Position numbers and translations under genes: made by a program. A DNA stretch of 6,911 bases from RUG754 sp041856085 (GTDB taxonomy: Bacteria; Bacillota; Clostridia; Peptostreptococcales; Anaerovoracaceae), in assembly GCA_041856085.1 (NCBI GenBank), contig JBHAFL010000126.1, positions 1 to 6,911 on the forward strand, in the 5' to 3' direction. Of this stretch, positions 1 through 5,718 are shown piece after piece (position 1 is the stretch's first letter; each line of letters begins with the position of its first letter). The notes below the pieces were generated by a model. The model worked only from the letters and a program-made list of their open reading frames with translations, searched no databases and was not told the origin of the DNA.

Positions 1-1549
1 GGAATCGGGGCATCCGCTCGGACTCTTCCCGTCTAAGCCCGACGCACCGCGCGTGATTATAACCAACTCTATTATGGTAGGAATGTATGATAATTTAGAG
101 GATTGGGAAATCGCCGAAGAGATGGGCGTTGCCAATTACGGGCAGATGACCGCGGGAGGCTGGATGTACATAGGACCTCAGGGAATCGTTCACGGAACAT
201 TTAATACCATTCTAAACGCAGGAAGAAAAGAACTGGGAATTGCCGAAGACGGAGATCTCGCAGGTCATACGTTCGTATCATCGGGACTCGGCGGTATGAG
301 CGGGGCGCAGCCTAAGGCGGCCAACATCGCTAACGCCGTAGGAATATTCGCGGAGGTAGACCTTTCGAGAATAGAAACCAGACATAACCAGGGCTGGGTA
401 GACGTGATAGAAGATAACCTCGACGAAGTATTCAGGCTCGCGAATGAGAAGCTCTCGGCTAAAGAGTCAATCTCTATAGCATACCACGGCAATATAGTAG
501 ACCTGCTCGAAGCGGCGGTTGATAGAAGCTTCCGCATCGACCTTCTCTCAGACCAGACCTCTTGTCACAACGTATATAACGGCGGATACTGCCCGCAGGG
601 GATGAGCTTCGAAGAGAGAACGGAGCTTCTCCACAGCGACAGGGATAAATTCTGTGAAGAGGTAGACAAGACTCTCCGCAGACACTATAAGGCGATAAAA
701 GCCCTGACCGAAAAAGGTACATATTTCTTCGACTACGGCAACTCATTTTTGAAAGCGATGTACGATGCAGGTATCAAAGAAATTTCCAGGAACGGCTGCG
801 ACGATAAAGACGGCTTCATATGGCCGAGCTATGTAGAAGACATCATGGGGCCTATTCTCTTTGACTACGGTTACGGACCGTTCAGGTGGGTATGCCTTTC
901 CGGCAAGCCTGAGGATCTCGACGCTACCGATAAGGCGGCAATGGAAGTCATAGACCCTGCCAGAAGAGGTCAGGACAGAGACAACTGGGTGTGGATAAGA
1001 GACGCTAAAAAGAATAGATTGGTAGTAGGAACTCAAGCGAGAATCCTCTATCAGGACGCCGAGGGAAGAAGAGACATAGGACTCGCCTTTAACAAGCTCG
1101 TGAGAGAGGGTAAAATCGGTCCGGTAATGATGGGAAGAGACCATCACGATGTATCGGGCACGGACTCGCCGTTCAGAGAAACATCGAATATCAAAGACGG
1201 CTCGAACGTTATGGCTGATATGGCGGTTCAATGCTTCGCCGGCAACGCGGCGAGAGGAATGTCGCTTTGCGCGCTGCATAACGGCGGCGGCGTGGGCATC
1301 GGCAAGTCCATAAACGGAGGCTTCGGCTTGCTGCTCGACGGCTCCGAGAGAGTGGATAACATACTTCACTCGGCAATGATGTGGGACGTAATGGGCGGAG
1401 TCGCCCGCAGGAACTGGGCGAGAAATGAGAACGCGGTTGAAACCTCCGCACTCTATAATCGCAACTACTCCGGCAAAGGACATATCACCATCCCGTTCAT
1501 CGCCGACGAGGAGCTTGTGAACGAAACCGTAGATAAGTTTGTGAAATAG
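1..1549 (+). CDS. hutU: Urocanate hydratase (urocanase), 5' end missing
   Basis: This enzyme catalyses the second step of histidine breakdown, urocanate plus water to 4-imidazolone-5-propionate, in the cytoplasm with tightly bound NAD+. The frame is open from base 2 with no start of its own: it begins ESGHPLGLFPSKPDAPRV, a conserved internal stretch of urocanases, so the gene starts upstream; the GTG at 53 is internal. Visible landmarks are YGQMTAGGWMYIGPQG (137-184), the NAD-binding glycine-rich GLGGMSGAQPKAA (284-322), SDQTS (548-562), GRDHHDVSGTDSPFRET (1133-1183) and HNGGGVGIG (from 1277). About 515 residues are present. The GRDHHDVSGTDSP version and the C-terminal extension suggest the longer urocanase type (about 670 residues, from memory) rather than the 550-residue Pseudomonas type, so roughly 150 residues would be missing. 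It precedes hutI by 78 bases, probably in one operon. The position matching the Pseudomonas reactive cysteine appears to be leucine (see findings). Confidence 0.97.
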   Translation, partial: ESGHPLGLFPSKPDAPRVIITNSIMVGMYDNLEDWEIAEEMGVANYGQMTAGGWMYIGPQGIVHGTFNTILNAGRKELGIAEDGDLAGHTFVSSGLGGMSGAQPKAANIANAVGIFAEVDLSRIETRHNQGWVDVIEDNLDEVFRLANEKLSAKESISIAYHGNIVDLLEAAVDRSFRIDLLSDQTSCHNVYNGGYCPQGMSFEERTELLHSDRDKFCEEVDKTLRRHYKAIKALTEKGTYFFDYGNSFLKAMYDAGIKEISRNGCDDKDGFIWPSYVEDIMGPILFDYGYGPFRWVCLSGKPEDLDATDKAAMEVIDPARRGQDRDNWVWIRDAKKNRLVVGTQARILYQDAEGRRDIGLAFNKLVREGKIGPVMMGRDHHDVSGTDSPFRETSNIKDGSNVMADMAVQCFAGNAARGMSLCALHNGGGVGIGKSINGGFGLLLDGSERVDNILHSAMMWDVMGGVARRNWARNENAVETSALYNRNYSGKGHITIPFIADEELVNETVDKFVK

Positions 1550-1613
1550 TTTTTGCCGCTGTGCGCTTTTCGCCGAAAGGCATATCCATGAAAACCGGCA
1601 AGCTTCCAAGCGT

Positions 1614-1620
1614 AAAGGGG
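1614..1620 (+). promoter_or_regulatory. Ribosome binding site of hutI
   Basis: AAAGGGG lies seven bases before the ATG at 1628. It supports that start. No terminator is visible between hutU and hutI, which fits cotranscription. Confidence 0.75.
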
Positions 1621-1627
1621 AATCCAA

Positions 1628-2866
1628 ATGTCAAAATTACTCATAAAAAACATCGGGAGGCTGCAAACTCCAATCGGCAGCTTCCCGCACAAAGGGAAAC
1701 AGCAGAGTGAAAACCTTAAGTTAGACAATGCAGCCATCTTGGCTGAGGACGGCATTATCAGAGCAATCACAGGGGACGGCACACTCCCGATAAACGAAGA
1801 GGAAGCCGATACGGTTCTTGACGCCGAGGGAAACCTCGTGACGCCCGGACTCGTAGAGGGGCATACTCACCTCGTATTCGGCGGCTACCGCGAGCACGAG
1901 ATTCCGCTAAAGCTTAAAGGCGCGGGGTATCTCGATATCCTCAGAGCAGGCGGCGGCATAAACGACACGGTTAACAAGACAAGAGAGGCCGGCTTCGAAG
2001 AGCTGTACAAAAAAACCGAAGCGTTCTTGGACGAAATGATGGATCTCGGGGTTACCACCTGCGAGGCCAAGTCAGGCTACGGCATAGACCTTGACAGCGA
2101 AGTTAAGCTGCTCAGAGTTCTTAAGAAGCTGAACGAAGACCACCCGATGGATATAGTATCGACATTTATGCCGGCACATGTGGTTTTAGCGGATTGGAAG
2201 GGCAGAGAAGAGGAATACATCGATCTGTGCATAAACGAGATGTTCCCATATGTCAGAGCGGAAGCATTGGCGGAGTTCGTGGACATATTTACGGAGGACT
2301 CGGTATTTAACTATGAACAGTCTGAGAGATACCTCTGTGCTGCAAAAAATCTCGGCTTCGGGCTTAAGATACATGCAGACGAAATCGCAGCGATAGGCGG
2401 CTCACGTCTCGCCGGTGAAATCGGCGCGGTATCCGCCGAGCATCTGATAGTTATAAACGACGAGGGACTGGAGAGCCTTTCGAGATCCGATACCGTGGCT
2501 ATGTGTCTTCCGGGAACATCTTTCTACCTGGGAGCGACTTTCGCGCCGGTGAGGAGAATGATAGATGAGTTCGAGATTCCGGTTGCGACCGCCTCGGATT
2601 TTAACCCGGGCTCATGTCCGTCGCTCAACCTGCAGTTCGTAATGAACCTGAGCTATCTGAAATACAGAATGACGCCGGAAGAGATACTGACGGCGGTAAC
2701 AATCAATCCCGCCTGCGCGATAAATCGCGGAGACAGGGTAGGAACGCTCGAAGTCGGCAAGCAGGCGGACATAGTAATATGGAACGCCCCGAATATGGAA
2801 ATGCTCTGCTACAGATTCGGCTCGAATCTGGCGCTCCAAACCATAAAAAACGGGATTGCAGTATAG
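1628..2866 (+). CDS. hutI: Imidazolonepropionase
   Basis: This metal-dependent amidohydrolase opens the ring of 4-imidazolone-5-propionate to give N-formimino-L-glutamate, the third step of histidine degradation. The 412 residues match the usual family length. By position and context, the active-site set known from the Bacillus enzyme is complete: metal ligands H79 and H81 in EGHTHLVFGG, H249 in LKIHADE, and D324 in ATASDFNPGS. The substrate and catalytic residues R88, Y151 (KSGYG), H184 (PAHVV), E252 and H272 (AEHL) are also present. The fold runs from a small N-terminal beta part (about 1-70) through a TIM-barrel (about 72-370) back to the beta part ending at ADIVIW and TIKNG. The start is set by the AAAGGGG ribosome binding site. 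The gene sits between hutU and the formiminoglutamate-processing genes, so the order follows the pathway. Product and completeness look secure. Confidence 0.98.
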   Translation: MSKLLIKNIGRLQTPIGSFPHKGKQQSENLKLDNAAILAEDGIIRAITGDGTLPINEEEADTVLDAEGNLVTPGLVEGHTHLVFGGYREHEIPLKLKGAGYLDILRAGGGINDTVNKTREAGFEELYKKTEAFLDEMMDLGVTTCEAKSGYGIDLDSEVKLLRVLKKLNEDHPMDIVSTFMPAHVVLADWKGREEEYIDLCINEMFPYVRAEALAEFVDIFTEDSVFNYEQSERYLCAAKNLGFGLKIHADEIAAIGGSRLAGEIGAVSAEHLIVINDEGLESLSRSDTVAMCLPGTSFYLGATFAPVRRMIDEFEIPVATASDFNPGSCPSLNLQFVMNLSYLKYRMTPEEILTAVTINPACAINRGDRVGTLEVGKQADIVIWNAPNMEMLCYRFGSNLALQTIKNGIAV

Positions 2867-2972
2867 GACGCGGGGGATATCGACGGGAAACTTCCGAACA
2901 GGGAAGCTCCTTAGTCAGACAGTTTATGAAGATGCAGCCTCCGAATATGACAAATCCCGAAGAGGCAAGCTA

Positions 2973-2990
2973 CCCCCCCCAAAAAAAAAA
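2973..2990 (+). repeat. C8A10 double homopolymer tract
   Basis: Eight C (2973-2980) are followed directly by ten A (2981-2990). It is the longest homopolymer stretch in the window and lies in the hutI-fchA spacer. Such tracts change length easily by replication slippage and are also common sites of sequencing error, so their true length is uncertain. Confidence 0.9.
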
Positions 2991-3113
2991 TAAGCATAAT
3001 AGGGAGCTCGCAGGCAAACCTCAAGAAAATGGCAAAAAGAGGCGGCAGATTACGTCGGTACAGAGATGCCCGAGGAAAGTGAGAGCCGCGAAAGATTTGA
3101 AAAGCTGAAAAAC

Positions 3114-3121
3114 GGAAAGGA
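3114..3121 (+). promoter_or_regulatory. Ribosome binding site of fchA
   Basis: GGAAAGGA lies 11 bases before the ATG at 3133. The spacing is a little long but usable. No better start is near it in this frame. Confidence 0.6.
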
Positions 3122-3132
3122 ATTTTAGTATA

Positions 3133-3756
3133 ATGAAATTAGTAGATATGACCTTAACAGGTTACTTGGAAGTATTGGAATCCAGTGCGCCCGCACCGGG
3201 CGGCGGTTCGGTGAGCGCGCTTTCCTCAGCACAGGGAGCAGCCCTCGTTTCTATGGTTGCAGGGCTCACGATTGGTAAGGAAAAATACGTTGAATATGAG
3301 GAAGTATGTAAGGAAACAAGAGATAAGATGCTGAGTCTCTTCGAAGAGCTCCGCGTAGGAATAGACAAAGATACGGACGCCTTTAACGTGGTAGCTTCCG
3401 CATATAAGATGCCTAAAGACACTGACGAGCAGAAAGCCGCAAGGTCGGCGGCAATAAGAACCGCTAATGTAGGGGCTACCGAGGTTCCTTTTCATACGGT
3501 CGAACTCAGCTTGGAGGGACTCAGGGCTATGCAGAATATGGTCGGCAAGTTTAATATGAACGCAGCCTCGGACTTCGGAGTTGCCGCGCAGAGTTTTCTT
3601 TTAGGAGCGCGCGGCGCGTGGCTCAATGTTAAAATAAATCTCCCCGGAGTTAAAGACGAGACGCTGCGGGACAAGTTCGCGAAAGCCGAAGAAATGAAAA
3701 ACGAAGCGGAAAAAATAGCTGAGGAAATTTTCAAAGAAATAGAGAAATCATTATAA
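3133..3756 (+). CDS. fchA: Formiminotetrahydrofolate cyclodeaminase
   Basis: The likely reaction is 5-formimino-tetrahydrofolate to 5,10-methenyl-tetrahydrofolate plus ammonia, the step that delivers the histidine C2 carbon into the folate pool. The protein has 207 residues, the usual length for stand-alone members of the cyclodeaminase/cyclohydrolase family, which are mostly alpha-helical. Family hallmarks are SSAPAPGGGSVSAL (residues 17-30), the acidic DKDTDAF (78-84), and NMNAASDFGVAA (141-152) with GARGAWLNVKINLPG (158-172). The C-terminus is a charged helix. In animals this domain is fused behind the formiminotransferase as FTCD; here the two are separate genes, with the cyclodeaminase first. 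The same family includes methenyl-THF cyclohydrolases (FchA), so family membership alone does not fix the reaction. Its place beside hutI and ftcD makes cyclodeaminase by far the best call. Confidence 0.94.
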   Translation: MKLVDMTLTGYLEVLESSAPAPGGGSVSALSSAQGAALVSMVAGLTIGKEKYVEYEEVCKETRDKMLSLFEELRVGIDKDTDAFNVVASAYKMPKDTDEQKAARSAAIRTANVGATEVPFHTVELSLEGLRAMQNMVGKFNMNAASDFGVAAQSFLLGARGAWLNVKINLPGVKDETLRDKFAKAEEMKNEAEKIAEEIFKEIEKSL

Positions 3757-3873
3757 TCAAAAACATACCGTTTGTTGTTATCAATAAATCAGGTCAGAGT
3801 TTTTTGAAAAACAGCGAACCACAGTTTCGATAAAAATGTAATAAAAAATATATTTTGCATAAAACAATGTGAT

Positions 3874-3901
3874 TTGATTTACCGTAACTAAATTATATAT
3901 G
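3874..3901 (+). promoter_or_regulatory. Possible ftcD promoter with palindromic operator
   Basis: TTGATT (3874-3879) and TATATG (3896-3901) are separated by 16 bases and could be -35 and -10 elements. The palindrome TTAC-C-GTAA (3879-3887) lies between them, where a bound repressor would block polymerase. In an AT-rich spacer such matches arise easily. An alternative is TTGACG at 3907-3912 with TACAAG at 3931-3936, 18 bases apart. Confidence 0.25.
3878..3896 (+). repeat. Inverted repeat, left copy
   Basis: This 19-base stretch, starting TTTACCGTAACT, matches the reverse complement of 6663-6681 at 18 of 19 positions. The core TTACCGTAA is itself a palindrome around one central base. It could be a shared operator or chance in AT-rich DNA. 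Confidence 0.5.
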
Positions 3902-3948
3902 CATTATTGACGAGACAGTCGATAAGAATCTACAAGATAGCTGATAAA

Positions 3949-3954
3949 AAGGAG
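3949..3954 (+). promoter_or_regulatory. Ribosome binding site that fixes the ftcD start
   Basis: AAGGAG lies six bases before the ATG at 3961. The frame is open further up to a TTG at 3907, but family proteins begin close to the IIESIPNISEGR motif, which follows the ATG directly. Confidence 0.9.
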
Positions 3955-3960
3955 AAAAAA

Positions 3961-4869
3961 ATGGCACAGATTATTGAATCAATTCCTAACATTTCAGAGG
4001 GAAGAAGAACGGAAGTTATCGAAGCATGCGTAGACCAGATAAGGAATACCGAGGGTTGCAGACTGCTGAACTATTCATCGGATCCCGACCACAACCGTTC
4101 GGTTATCACATATATCGGAGACGCTAAGGCATGTGAAGAGGCGTCGATTAAATTAGCTAAAAAAGCGGCAGAGCTCATCGACCTAACTCAGCATCAGGGG
4201 GAGCACCCGAGAATGGGAGCGGTGGACGTGATGCCTTTCGTACCTATCAAAGAAGCGACCACGGAAGACTGTATAGAGCTCTCAAAGAGAGTTGCGGAGC
4301 GTATGGCGAGCGAAGCGGGAATCCCCGTATTCCTCTATGAGCATTCGGCAACCTGCCCTGAAAGAAAAAACTTGGCTACGGTGCGTAAGGGGCAGTTCGA
4401 GGGAATGGCGGACAAGGTTCAGCAGGAAGAATGGGAGCCGGATTTCGGCGGCAGGAGAATTCACCCTACGGCGGGAGTTACGGCAGTCGGCGCCAGACCG
4501 CCTCTGGTTGCATACAACCTCTACCTCGATACGGATAATATCAGTATAGCTAAAGACATAGCTAAGATTATAAGAGAAAAGGACGGCGGATTTAAGGACG
4601 TTAAATCGATGGGCTTCGAAGTTAAGGATGAAGAGACAGGCAGGATTTATGCGCAGGTTTCCTGCAATATGTGTAACTTCGAGCAGACTCCGCTTTATAG
4701 AGTAAACGAGGTTGTCAGATTCGAAGCTGCAAGATACGGCGTAAGAATCGCGAAGACCGAGGTAATCGGGCTTCTCCCTATGAAAGCGCTTATCGACTGC
4801 GCTGAATATTATTTGCAGATAGGCGGATTCAGCTATAACGAACAGGTACTTGAAAATTATATTTTATAA
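3961..4869 (+). CDS. ftcD: Glutamate formimidoyltransferase
   Basis: The enzyme transfers the formimino group from N-formimino-L-glutamate, the HutI product, to tetrahydrofolate, giving L-glutamate and 5-formimino-THF for the cyclodeaminase. The protein has 302 residues, typical of stand-alone formiminotransferases. The N-terminal half (about 2-177) starts with IIESIPNISEGR and has SDPDHNRSV (40-48). It also contains GEHPRMGAVDVMPFVPI (80-96), in which H82 matches the catalytic histidine position of the pig enzyme. The C-terminal half begins at GARPPLVAYNLYLDT (177-191) and ends with CAEYYLQIGGF (290-300). No cyclodeaminase domain is fused to it; that function is encoded by the preceding gene. 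The ATG at 3961 is chosen because of the strong AAGGAG before it. The AT-rich gap in front suggests separate or additional transcription, and its end carries the promoter of the next gene. Confidence 0.97.
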   Translation: MAQIIESIPNISEGRRTEVIEACVDQIRNTEGCRLLNYSSDPDHNRSVITYIGDAKACEEASIKLAKKAAELIDLTQHQGEHPRMGAVDVMPFVPIKEATTEDCIELSKRVAERMASEAGIPVFLYEHSATCPERKNLATVRKGQFEGMADKVQQEEWEPDFGGRRIHPTAGVTAVGARPPLVAYNLYLDTDNISIAKDIAKIIREKDGGFKDVKSMGFEVKDEETGRIYAQVSCNMCNFEQTPLYRVNEVVRFEAARYGVRIAKTEVIGLLPMKALIDCAEYYLQIGGFSYNEQVLENYIL

Positions 4870-4878
4870 TAGTATAAT
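4850..4878 (+). promoter_or_regulatory. Near-consensus promoter of the GntR gene
   Basis: TTGAAA (4850-4855, five of six consensus bases) and TATAAT (4873-4878, perfect) are 17 bases apart, the ideal spacing for the housekeeping sigma factor. The -35 box lies inside the last codons of ftcD. Transcription would start near 4885, leaving about 25 bases of leader with an AGGAG ribosome binding site at 4897-4901. The regulator can therefore be made independently of the hut transcript. Confidence 0.65.
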
Positions 4879-4909
4879 TTGTAAAAAATAAACTTCAGGA
4901 GCAATCGCT

Positions 4910-5575
4910 ATGCCTAACAAAAAAGAGGGACAAGTCAATTTCTCTTTGACTGAAGAGATAGCCGACATTATCAGGGAGAGAATTCTAAAGGGAGAATACG
5001 AAATCGGCGAAAAAATCAAAGAAAACCAAATCGCCGCAGAGCTCAATGTCAGCCGTACTCCGATAAGAGAAGCCTTTAAGCTTCTCGAAATCGAGGGTCT
5101 TATCGATTATATTACGAACAGAGGCTGCTTCGCTAAGGGCTTTACGAAGCAGGATGTTAACGATATATATACCGTAAGAGAGGTTTTGGAAGAACTCGCG
5201 GTGAGGTGGGCGGTTGAGAGGATTACGCCAGCGGAGATTGTGAGGCTTGAGGAGCATTGCGAGCTTATGGATTTTTACACGAAAAAGAGGGACACTAAAA
5301 AGGTTCTTGAGATGAACACCGAATTCCACGACATCATCTACAACTCCGCGCGCTCCCGCTTCCTTGCTCAGGTGCTGCGCTCATATAAGGAATACCTCGA
5401 TAAGACAAGAAAAACCGTATTTTATGATAAGGAATTCCTCGATGATATACAGGCGGAGCATAGAGAACTGATAGAGGGCATTAAATCGAGAGACGTGAAC
5501 AGAGCTCTCGCAGCCATATATGCCCACTTGGAAGCCTCAAAAGCAAGAACCGAAGCAGTCTGGAACTTGAAGTGA
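4910..5575 (+). CDS. GntR-family regulator with FCD ligand domain
   Basis: This is a predicted DNA-binding transcription factor of the FadR/FCD subgroup, 221 residues long, normal for the group. The N-terminal winged helix (about 11-75) has the typical run LTEEIADIIRERILKGEYEIG, then VSRTPIREAFKLLEIEGLI (the recognition helix region) and the wing NRGCFAKGF. The helical FCD domain (about 82-208) keeps the expected metal-ligand pattern: N136 and H140 in NTEFH, H184 in AEHRELI and H206 in YAHLEAS. A bound metal and a small carboxylate ligand are therefore likely, from family knowledge. It starts 40 bases after ftcD with AGGAG eight bases ahead of ATG, has its own promoter, and ends at a terminator. 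Adjacency suggests control of histidine catabolism, perhaps responding to urocanate, formiminoglutamate or glutamate, but the sequence does not identify the ligand. It is not the classic HutC type, which carries a UTRA domain instead of FCD. Confidence 0.93.
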   Translation: MPNKKEGQVNFSLTEEIADIIRERILKGEYEIGEKIKENQIAAELNVSRTPIREAFKLLEIEGLIDYITNRGCFAKGFTKQDVNDIYTVREVLEELAVRWAVERITPAEIVRLEEHCELMDFYTKKRDTKKVLEMNTEFHDIIYNSARSRFLAQVLRSYKEYLDKTRKTVFYDKEFLDDIQAEHRELIEGIKSRDVNRALAAIYAHLEASKARTEAVWNLK

Positions 5576-5581
5576 CAACTT

Positions 5582-5625
5582 AGCTGCCCGCAAGGAGTGA
5601 GACATATCCCTCGGGCAGCTTTTTT
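5582..5625 (+). terminator. Rho-independent terminator after the GntR gene
   Basis: AGCTGCCCG (5582-5590) pairs perfectly with CGGGCAGCT (5612-5620), and the arm runs into six T (5620-5625). The 21-base loop can pair further: AAGGA (5592-5596) against TCCCT (5607-5611), four of five positions. It starts six bases after the stop codon and separates the hut/regulator block from the next gene. The reverse strand lacks a T-run, so it should act only on + strand transcription. Confidence 0.92.
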
Positions 5626-5664
5626 CTATGACCTTTTTTCGGAAGCTTCGCTCCTTAGAATCAG

Positions 5665-5693
5665 TCGACATAAATGAATTATAGTAATAATTT
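5665..5693 (+). promoter_or_regulatory. Possible promoter of the EFR1-type gene
   Basis: TCGACA (5665-5670, five of six consensus bases) is followed after 17 bases by TAATTT (5688-5693), a weak -10 that keeps the key A and last T. A promoter is expected here because a terminator lies just upstream. Other AT-rich combinations are possible, for example TATAGT at 5680-5685. Confidence 0.3.
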
Positions 5694-5704
5694 TGTAAAT
5701 ATAT

Positions 5705-5709
5705 AGGGG
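5705..5709 (+). promoter_or_regulatory. Ribosome binding site of the EFR1-type gene
   Basis: AGGGG lies nine bases before the ATG at 5719. The first residues, MILYFSGTGNS, fit a flavodoxin N-terminus, so this start is secure. Confidence 0.75.
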
Positions 5710-5718
5710 ATAATTAAA

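Larger units (their letters stand above)
2867..3132 (+). other. hutI-fchA spacer, possibly a decayed gene
   Basis: No convincing intact gene is present in these 266 bases. The base composition is balanced and codon-like, unlike the AT-rich spacers at 3757-3960 and 6667-6911. Protein-like stretches appear in different frames: LLSQTVYEDAASEYDKSRRG before the C8A10 tract, and EAADYVGTEMPEESESRERF near the end, stopping at 3127-3129. One frame stays open from inside hutI through the C8A10 tract to 3108, but its product is basic and low in complexity and I do not recognise it. An ATG at 2926 in that frame lacks a good ribosome binding site. A small hairpin, CTTCC-GAACAG-GGAAG, lies at 2891-2906. 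I see no terminator, so readthrough from hutI into fchA is plausible. A frameshifted or decayed gene is a guess. Confidence 0.4.
3757..3960 (+). other. AT-rich fchA-ftcD spacer
   Basis: This 204-base gap is much more AT-rich than the flanking genes and holds no gene I can support. GTTTT-TTGA-AAAAC at about 3799-3812 can fold back but is not followed by a T-run, so it is not a convincing terminator. The gap contains possible promoter elements upstream of ftcD and one copy of an inverted repeat shared with 6663-6681. The size and composition suggest that ftcD is at least partly transcribed from its own promoter. Confidence 0.5.

Noticed and set aside
53..1549. GTG at 53 as the true start of hutU
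   Set aside because: The frame is open to the window edge and bases 2-52 encode conserved urocanase residues, so the GTG is an internal Val codon.
743..1627. Long open frame of 294 codons on the - strand opposite hutU
   Set aside because: It lies almost fully antisense to a well-conserved enzyme, its product shows no recognisable motif, and balanced codon use in hutU explains the open antisense frame.
1588..1710. Small 40-codon frame overlapping the hutI start, with GAAAGG upstream of its ATG
   Set aside because: The peptide resembles nothing known, most of it is a shifted reading of hutI, and hutI has its own good ribosome binding site. A translational-coupling role cannot be supported from sequence alone.
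2614..3108. 164-codon + strand frame overlapping the end of hutI and crossing the C8A10 tract
   Set aside because: Half of it is a shifted reading of hutI. The product is basic and low in complexity, with no good ribosome binding site. The spacer part is described separately.
3907..3960. TTG at 3907 as the ftcD start, adding 18 residues
   Set aside because: The added segment is not family-like, and AAGGAG sits correctly spaced before the ATG at 3961.
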